Source: Spirochaetaceae bacterium (GTDB lineage: Bacteria > Spirochaetota > Spirochaetia > SZUA-6 > Bin103). From it: 29,438 nt of DNA. The stretch spans positions 1 through 29,438 of the forward strand of contig JAPPKD010000113.1 of assembly GCA_028820215.1 (NCBI GenBank), read 5' to 3'. How positions within the stretch are numbered: the stretch's first letter is position 1; every line of letters starts with the position of its first letter. The translations under genes were made by a program, and so were the position numbers. Below, piece by piece: positions 24,842 through 29,438 of this stretch. The notes beneath the pieces are model-generated. The model made no database searches. It had not been told where the DNA came from and worked only from the letters and a program-made list of their open reading frames with translations.

Positions 24842-25189
24842 TCAACCGGCGGTCTGGCCGATCTCGATCTGGTAGGTCTTCTCGAACTCCGCGGTCGGCA
24901 GCATGTCGATCGCGTCCCAGGTGAGCTGCGTGCACACGCGAGCGCAGATCTGGCAGCCGATGCACTCCTGGAAGCGGATCTGCACGGGCGGGATCGGGAT
25001 GTCGTACTTGTCGTCCGGCACCGCTTCGATGCAGTCGACCGGGCAGAACGGCACGCACACCTGGCAGCCCGTGCAGTTGTCCTCATCGACCACCGCCATG
25101 AGCTTGGGCTTGCGCTTCTTGGTCTGCATGGCCTTGGGAAGCTCCGGAATCGACCGGTAGAACTCCGCTCGTCGCTTCTTCTTGGCCAT
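24842..25189 (-). CDS. Ferredoxin with two [4Fe-4S] sites and a basic N-terminal extension
   Basis: This 115-residue protein has two complete cluster motifs, CTGCQVCVPFCP (Cys39, 42, 45, 49) and CIGCQICARVC (Cys76, 79, 82, 86), enough for two [4Fe-4S] clusters. About 30 N-terminal residues are strongly basic (MAKKKRRAEF, then TKKRKPK), which is unusual for a soluble ferredoxin and may guide docking to an acidic partner or membrane surface. The loop between clusters is longer than in clostridial ferredoxins. The ribosome-binding site GGGGAGAG is good. It follows the other ferredoxin gene by 23 bases. It likely exchanges electrons with the FprA reductase encoded nearby. Confidence 0.93.
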   Translation of the reverse strand: MAKKKRRAEFYRSIPELPKAMQTKKRKPKLMAVVDEDNCTGCQVCVPFCPVDCIEAVPDDKYDIPIPPVQIRFQECIGCQICARVCTQLTWDAIDMLPTAEFEKTYQIEIGQTAG

Positions 25190-25212
25190 GATCTCTCCCC
25201 GTTCTCAGCGGG

Positions 25213-25467
25213 CTACTGGAAGTAGTCCGCGTTGATCTGGATGTACTTCTGCCACTCGTCTGGGACTTCGCTCTCCTCGAAGATGGCGTCGACCGGGCAC
25301 TCCGGCACGCAGGCGGCGCAGTCGATGCACTCGTCGGGATCGATGTACAGCATCTTGCCTTCCGGATCGTCGTACCCCTCCGAGGGGTGGATGCAGTCGA
25401 CCGGACAGACTTCGACGCAGGAGGTATCGCAGGTGCCGATGCAGGGTTCGGTGATGATGTAGGCCAT
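25213..25467 (-). CDS. fdxA: Seven-iron-type ferredoxin (FdxA-like)
   Basis: This 84-residue protein has cysteines at 9, 13, 17, 21, 25, 47, 50, 53 and 57. Compared with Azotobacter ferredoxin I, Cys9, Cys17 and Cys57 fit the [3Fe-4S] ligands, and Cys21, 47, 50 and 53 fit the [4Fe-4S] ligands. The extra cysteine of the first motif is shifted one place (CIGTC rather than CIKC), so the first cluster is predicted as 3Fe but could be labile. The acidic composition and the ending INADYFQ are typical of the group. ATG 25467 is chosen because GAGGAAC precedes it; the open frame continues further upstream without support. It is the first gene of the unit and divergent from the deacetylase gene. Confidence 0.93.
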   Translation of the reverse strand: MAYIITEPCIGTCDTSCVEVCPVDCIHPSEGYDDPEGKMLYIDPDECIDCAACVPECPVDAIFEESEVPDEWQKYIQINADYFQ

Positions 25468-25525
25468 GAATGTTCCTCGCGCTTGCTTGGCGGCAAGATA
25501 GGCAGCCCCCCGCGGGCACGTCAAG

Positions 25526-26572
25526 ATGAGCAACGTGGCTCCGCTGCTGGTGCTGACCGACCCCCGCTGCGCCCTGCACGACGCGGGCGCCGGCCACCCC
25601 GAGCGCCCCGAGCGGCTGCGGTTCGCCCTGGACGCGGTCGCCGCTGCAGAGGCTGCGCAGGCGCCGGAACTGCGCGTCGTCGAACGGCTCGATCCCGTCG
25701 AGGAGTCCCGGCTCCTGCTCGCGCACACGCCCCGCTACGTCGAGCGCCTGCTGGGGATGGCCGGCCGCAGCGCCGTGCTGGACCCGGACACCCGCATCGG
25801 TCCGCACAGCATCGAGGCGGCGCGGCTCGCGGCGCAGGCTGCGCTGGAGGCGGTGCGCGCCGTGCTCGCCGGCGACGCGTCGGGCGCCGTCTGCCTCACC
25901 CGGCCGCCCGGCCACCACGCCGAGTCGGAGCGCGCCACGGGCTTCTGCGTCTTCAACAGCGCCGCCGTGGCGGCTGCTGCGGCGGTCGCCGACCTCGGCT
26001 GCCGGCGGGTCCTGATCTTCGACCCGGACGTTCACCACGGCAACGGCACGCAGGAGATCTTCTACGCGCGCTCCGACGTGCTCTACCTGTCGCTGCACCA
26101 GTACCCGTGGTACCCGTGGATCAGCGGCGCCGCGGACGAGACCGGCATCGGCGCCGGGCACGGACACAATGTCAACGTGCCGCTGCCGGCCGGCTGCGGC
26201 GACGCCGAGTACGCGCTGGCGATGGAGGAGGTGGTGCTGCCCCTGGTGCGCGCCTGGCGCCCCGACTTGGTGATCGTGTCGGCGGGCTTCGACGCGCACG
26301 CGGCCGATCCTCTGGCCGGCATGCGGCTCACCGCCGCCGGGCTGCGGGATCTCTTCGGCCGGCTGTTCGCCCTCCTCGGCGACCTCGACATCCCGTGGGC
26401 GGCGACCCTGGAGGGCGGCTACGCGCGATCGGCGGTACTCGACGGCGTGGCCGCCCTGCTGCAACCGTCCCGTCCCGAACCGCTCACGCCGCAGCAGGCG
26501 ATGCCGGCGGCCGCCGCCGCAATCTCCGCTGCGCGAGAACTATCCGCCCTGTTGAGCTCTCGAACTGCGTGA
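25526..26572 (+). CDS. Histone deacetylase-family Zn-dependent amidohydrolase (class II-like)
   Basis: This 348-residue enzyme has the full active-site set of the arginase/deacetylase fold. His130-His131 lie in RPPGHHAE, the zinc ligands Asp168 and His170 in FDPDVHHGNGT, Asp256 in SAGFDAH, and the transition-state tyrosine Tyr299 in LEGGYA. The opening element HPERPERL is also typical. Bacterial relatives deacetylate polyamines, acetoin-pathway proteins or other small acetylamides; the substrate here is open. No signal peptide, so cytoplasmic. It is divergent from the ferredoxin gene across 58 bases and shows no operon partner, since the next plus-strand gene is about 200 bases away and of different composition. 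Confidence 0.95.
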   Translation: MSNVAPLLVLTDPRCALHDAGAGHPERPERLRFALDAVAAAEAAQAPELRVVERLDPVEESRLLLAHTPRYVERLLGMAGRSAVLDPDTRIGPHSIEAARLAAQAALEAVRAVLAGDASGAVCLTRPPGHHAESERATGFCVFNSAAVAAAAAVADLGCRRVLIFDPDVHHGNGTQEIFYARSDVLYLSLHQYPWYPWISGAADETGIGAGHGHNVNVPLPAGCGDAEYALAMEEVVLPLVRAWRPDLVIVSAGFDAHAADPLAGMRLTAAGLRDLFGRLFALLGDLDIPWAATLEGGYARSAVLDGVAALLQPSRPEPLTPQQAMPAAAAAISAARELSALLSSRTA

Positions 26573-26770
26573 GGCGTGCAAGCACCCCTTTCCTCACCTC
26601 TCGCTTACTGAGCGGCTCGGTTAGTTGACAGCATGACAACGCGTACCGAACATTCCGTTTCCCAGATTCTGCAGCCTCCACAGATCGTCTATCAGCAGAG
26701 GTCGAGCGACTGTTCCGGCACGGCAGCAGTCATGAGGATGCGCAGCAATCAGCGACGGAAGGAGGATCTG

Positions 26771-27121
26771 ATGTGCCGAAATCGACAGCGGGCACTATTG
26801 TATTTGGCCGGGACGGTCGCGATGATAGTGCTCGTGGTAGCGTGCGCTACGCCACCTCAGTTACGAGACCTGAACGAGGACGCCGTTACGTTTGTCTCGC
26901 AGGGTAACTTGAACGAGGAAGAGCACGCAATGATGGCTGCCGAAGCAGAACGCGCCTGTCGCACGCATGGTCGCGTTCCCGTGCAAGTGACCCCAGCCTA
27001 CGCGGGGTCATGCGAAACGCCCGTTGATGGTGGTCTCTTCGGCCTGCTCGGTCCTGGCTGCAAGGATGACATCCGGCGGCATGTGTTTGCGTGCGTGTTG
27101 CCTGAAAGCAACGAGAATTGA
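26771..27121 (+). CDS. Small cysteine-containing lipoprotein of unknown function
   Basis: The protein is 116 residues from the ATG at 26771, which has an excellent ribosome-binding site, AAGGAGG. The open frame extends upstream to 26633 but without such support. A signal peptide ends in LVVAC, so Cys25 should be lipidated. The mature part has four further cysteines (63, 81, 97 and 108), compatible with two disulfides, and is otherwise hydrophilic. Base composition of this gene and the roughly 200 bases before it is clearly less GC-rich than neighbours, with codons such as TTA, ATA and TTG that are rare nearby, hinting at recent acquisition or weak selection. TTGACA at 26625-26630 could be a -35, but no convincing -10 follows at 17 bases. 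Family not recognised. Confidence 0.72.
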   Translation: MCRNRQRALLYLAGTVAMIVLVVACATPPQLRDLNEDAVTFVSQGNLNEEEHAMMAAEAERACRTHGRVPVQVTPAYAGSCETPVDGGLFGLLGPGCKDDIRRHVFACVLPESNEN

Positions 27122-27160
27122 GCCAGCGGCCGCCCCAGTACCTGTCGCGCTCCGCAATTT

Positions 27161-27418
27161 CTATCCGCTCAGGCCGAGCCGGACGAGCAGGGCGCGCATC
27201 TTCCGCGGGTCCATGTCGGTATAGACCACGCCGTCGTAGACCACGTTCGGGCCCTCGTCGCAGTGGCCGAGGCAGCCGCAGCGCCTGACCGGAACCGAGC
27301 GGGCGGCATGATCTTCGCCGGCCTCCAGCACGTCCTCGCAGAACGCCATGGAGCAGCTCGAGCCGTGGCACACGCCGACGCTGGCCGCGCCGGTGAGCGC
27401 CTCCTGCAGGGGATTCAC
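27161..27418 (-). CDS. Thioredoxin-like [2Fe-2S] ferredoxin domain protein
   Basis: This 85-residue protein has the four ligands of the thioredoxin-like [2Fe-2S] fold, as in NuoE and Aquifex-type ferredoxins: Cys17-x4-Cys22 in VCHGSSC and Cys49-x3-Cys53 in CGCLGHC, followed by the typical DEGPNVVYDGVVY. Cys47 is an extra cysteine. It is a single stand-alone domain with no fused hydrogenase or dehydrogenase subunit. It begins 17 bases after the Mrp-type ATPase gene on the same strand, so the two are probably co-transcribed. A role in holding or passing Fe-S clusters or low-potential electrons fits that partner. Confidence 0.9.
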   Translation of the reverse strand: MNPLQEALTGAASVGVCHGSSCSMAFCEDVLEAGEDHAARSVPVRRCGCLGHCDEGPNVVYDGVVYTDMDPRKMRALLVRLGLSG

Positions 27419-27435
27419 GCCGCCCGCCGGCCGGG

Positions 27436-28746
27436 TCAGGCCGCTTCCGCCGCCAGCGACCTGATGGTCCGGTACGGGTAGAGCCCGGTGGAGTGGCCGT
27501 CGCTCCAGGTCACCGCCAGCGCGTAGTTGCCGACCACCCGCACCTCGTCCGCGCGGATGTCGGCCGGGATGCGCCCGACGTCCAGGAGCTGCTCACCGGA
27601 GAACTCGTCCACGCAGCGCGCGCAGCGGCAGTTGGCGCGCAGCTCGCGGTTGGCGACCCGGTCGACCGAGCCGTCCTCCCAGCTCACCGTGATCGAGCTC
27701 TCGTCGAAACCGATTTCCGGTTTCGCCTGCGAGCCCGCCTTGCTGCGTCCCAGCGCACGCACGACGGTATCGGCCGCGTGCGCGAACCCCTCGTCGCCGG
27801 CATAGGCATCGAACGTGCCGCCGTACGCGGACGGATCGAGCGGAAGCTGGCAGAGCAGCGGCACGCCGAAGCGCTCGGCCAGCGCCTCGCCCCCACCTTC
27901 GCCGAACACCTGGTGCCGCCGGCCTTCGCCGTCGGCGAACCAGGCCATGTTCTCGATCACGCCCAGGACCGGCACCTCGACCTTGTCGAACATCACGATG
28001 CCCTTGCCGACGTCGGCGAGCGCCAGTGCCTGCGGGGTGGTGACGATCAGCGCCCCGTCGAGCTGGATGGCCTGCGTGATGGTGAGCTGGATGTCGCCCG
28101 TGCCCGGCGGCAGGTCGATCAGCAGGTAGTCCAGGCCCTCCCAGGCGACGCCATGCAGGAACTGCTGCACGTAGTTGGTGACCATCGGCCCGCGCATCAC
28201 CGCCGGCGCGTCGCCGAGCCAGAAGCCGAACGACATCACCTGCAGGGGGCCGACCGCCACCGGCGCCAGCAGGTTGCCGCGCCCGGCGGTGAGCGGCTGG
28301 TCGTGCCGGTTGAACAGGGTGGGGACCGACGGGCCGAAGATGTCGGCGTCCAGCAGGCCTACCCGGTGGCCGCGCTGCGCGAGCTCGCAGGCAATGCCGG
28401 CGGCCACCGTCGACTTGCCGACGCCGCCCTTGCACGAGGCCACGGCGATGATCGAGGAGACCTCCTCCAGGCCGGACTCCTTGACCGGAGAGGTGCGCCG
28501 CTGCTCCGGCGCGGTGATCCGCACCGTCACCGACTTGACCCCGGGCAGGTCGCCGATCAGCCGCTCGGCCTGCGTCTTGAACTCGTCGCGAACTGGGCAG
28601 GCGGGGGTGGTAATGCGGATCTCGGCCATCACGTGCCCTTCGGCGATCTCCACCTCCTGCACGAACCCCAGGCTGACGATGTCCTGGTTCAGGTCGGGGT
28701 CGACGATCGCGCGCAGGGCGTCGGTGACGTCTGCCTTGGAAGCCAT
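27436..28746 (-). CDS. mrp: Mrp/ApbC-type Fe-S carrier ATPase fused to DUF59 and DUF971
   Basis: This 436-residue protein has three parts. Residues 1-78 are a DUF59/MIP18 domain with its conserved cysteine (Cys50 in TTPACPV). Residues about 95-340 are the ParA/MinD-like ATPase with deviant Walker A CKGGVGKST (105-113) and the Mrp signature LIDLPPGTGDIQLT. Residues about 345-430 are a DUF971 domain with CRCARC. ApbC/Nbp35 proteins carry and deliver [4Fe-4S] clusters as dimers. The CxxC that often follows NMAWF in such proteins is replaced by ADGEG, so cluster binding, if any, would rely on other cysteines, for example those of DUF971. The start at 28746 has no real Shine-Dalgarno; TATCAT ends five bases upstream, compatible with a leaderless transcript. 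It is divergent from pepF. Confidence 0.95.
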   Translation of the reverse strand: MASKADVTDALRAIVDPDLNQDIVSLGFVQEVEIAEGHVMAEIRITTPACPVRDEFKTQAERLIGDLPGVKSVTVRITAPEQRRTSPVKESGLEEVSSIIAVASCKGGVGKSTVAAGIACELAQRGHRVGLLDADIFGPSVPTLFNRHDQPLTAGRGNLLAPVAVGPLQVMSFGFWLGDAPAVMRGPMVTNYVQQFLHGVAWEGLDYLLIDLPPGTGDIQLTITQAIQLDGALIVTTPQALALADVGKGIVMFDKVEVPVLGVIENMAWFADGEGRRHQVFGEGGGEALAERFGVPLLCQLPLDPSAYGGTFDAYAGDEGFAHAADTVVRALGRSKAGSQAKPEIGFDESSITVSWEDGSVDRVANRELRANCRCARCVDEFSGEQLLDVGRIPADIRADEVRVVGNYALAVTWSDGHSTGLYPYRTIRSLAAEAA

Positions 28747-28749
28747 GCC

Positions 28750-28758
28750 CTATGATAC
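28750..28758. promoter_or_regulatory. Shared -10-like element between mrp and pepF
   Basis: The plus strand reads CTATGATAC. TATGAT points toward pepF, with about 65 bases to its start, and the complement gives TATCAT five bases before the mrp ATG. The same TATGATAC is found in the fprA divergent gap. No -35 hexamer is evident in either direction. This is sequence resemblance only, but such AT hexamers are scarce in this DNA. Confidence 0.4.
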
Positions 28759-28821
28759 TGCCCCGACGCTGCCGGGGGCAGCGCGAGCCCGGATTCCACA
28801 CCAGCATCACGAGAGATGAGC

Positions 28822-29438
28822 ATGTCTTCTTCCCCTGCCGAATCAGCCGCCGACTCAGCCGCAGCGGTCGGCTGGGACCTTGCCGACCTGTACGCCGCCA
28901 CCGACGACCCGGCGCTCGACCGCGACCTGGACGCCGCGGACCGGGAGGCCGCGGAGCTGGCCGCCGACTACCGCGGCCGCCTGGAGCGCCTCGACGCCGC
29001 CGGGCTGGCCGGCCTGGTCGAGCGCTACGAGGCATGCCTGGAGCGGGCCGGCAGGGCGGGGACCTACGCCCACCTGGCGTGGTCCACCGACACCGGCGAC
29101 GCGCAGCGCGGCGCGCTGCTGCAGAAGCTCACCGAGCGCTCCGCTCGCCTGCACCAGACCCTGCTGTTCTTCGAGCTGGAGTGGGCGGGCCTGGCCGACG
29201 AGCAGGCTGATGCGCTGCTCTCCGACGAACGGCTCGGCCACTACCGCCACTTCCTGCGCGTCACCCGCCGCACCAGGCCGCACCTCCTGACCGAACCGGA
29301 GGAGCGGGTCCTCAGCGAGAAGTCGGTCACGGGCCGCCGCGCCTGGATCCGCTACTTCGACGAAGTGCACGGCGCGGCGAAGTTCCAGCTCGACGGCGCC
29401 GACATCCAGCGCGAGGAGCTCTTGAACAAGCTCCACCA
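28822..29438 (+). CDS. pepF: Oligoendopeptidase F (M3 family), N-terminal part, cut by window edge
   Basis: About 205 residues are visible. After a short Ser/Ala-rich start the protein reads VGWDLADLYAATDDPALDRD, the usual opening of M3B oligoendopeptidases. It continues through a helical N-terminal domain to RPHLLTEPEERVLSEKSVTG and AWIRYFDEV, strongly matching the PepF pattern (H-x-L-S-E-P-E-E-x-I-L ... F-D-E). The zinc site HExxH and the catalytic domain lie beyond the right edge. The ATG at 28822 has GAGAG six bases upstream; an in-frame ATG at 28816 is an alternative. The product is a cytoplasmic zinc peptidase that breaks down oligopeptides. It is divergent from mrp across 75 bases. Confidence 0.92.
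   Translation, partial: MSSSPAESAADSAAAVGWDLADLYAATDDPALDRDLDAADREAAELAADYRGRLERLDAAGLAGLVERYEACLERAGRAGTYAHLAWSTDTGDAQRGALLQKLTERSARLHQTLLFFELEWAGLADEQADALLSDERLGHYRHFLRVTRRTRPHLLTEPEERVLSEKSVTGRRAWIRYFDEVHGAAKFQLDGADIQREELLNKLH

Noticed and set aside
28758..28781. A hairpin with seven-base arms (CTGCCCC and GGGGCAG) in the pepF leader.
   Set aside because: Its left arm would overlap the expected transcription start from the TATGAT element. Short GC hairpins are common by chance here, and no T-run follows.

Overview
This is a GC-rich, densely coded window with short intergenic gaps. No rRNA, tRNA, CRISPR array, transposase or phage gene was seen. The gene content points to a Gram-negative-type respiring bacterium: two lipoproteins, a membrane-anchored Rieske/cytochrome b complex with a multihaem cytochrome c, and an Lpl/Ytc-type sugar importer. 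The importer type and high GC would fit a high-GC Spirochaetota relative or another under-sampled phylum, but I cannot fix the taxon from sequence alone.

Layout. (a) 1-1238: the start of a lipoprotein gene running off the left edge, then a divergent histidine phosphatase. (b) 1264-10473, all minus strand: a respiratory operon read right to left as HEAT-repeat membrane protein, Rieske protein, b6-type cytochrome b, subunit-IV-type cytochrome b half, octahaem cytochrome c with a coiled coil, polytopic membrane protein, zinc-ribbon membrane protein, and a Cys-type sulfatase at the tail. (c) 10624-21352: a carbohydrate locus. A BNR_4 beta-propeller protein and a GH106-like rhamnosidase on the plus strand face a minus-strand set of two ABC permeases, a solute-binding protein and a heparinase II/III-like lyase. 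None of the enzymes shows a signal peptide, so import of oligosaccharides followed by cytoplasmic breakdown is the likely scheme. Both genes at the convergent junction near 15,620 look truncated at the C-terminus, which suggests a deletion, rearrangement or assembly join. (d) 21412-22613: an AAA/DUF4143 ATPase whose promoter region carries three copies of a 15-bp half-site, two of them forming a perfect 26-bp palindrome. (e) 22646-25467: a redox module of FprA-type ferredoxin-NADP reductase, two small membrane proteins, a four-helix membrane protein and two ferredoxins. (f) 25526-29438: a histone-deacetylase-like amidohydrolase, a compositionally distinct small lipoprotein, a thioredoxin-like [2Fe-2S] protein, an Mrp-DUF971 Fe-S carrier fusion, and the start of an oligoendopeptidase F gene that runs off the right edge.

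How the parts fit. The bc/b6-type complex would oxidise quinol and pass electrons to its own multihaem cytochrome. The ferredoxin/FprA/Mrp genes supply and mature Fe-S electron carriers. The central locus feeds carbon from what is most simply read as a rhamnose- and uronate-containing, possibly sulfated, glycan. The less expected points are the double truncation at the convergent junction, the octahaem coiled-coil cytochrome paired with a haem-ci-type cytochrome b, the palindromic operator-like element before the DUF4143 ATPase, and several starts that look leaderless with a shared TATGATAC between divergent genes.
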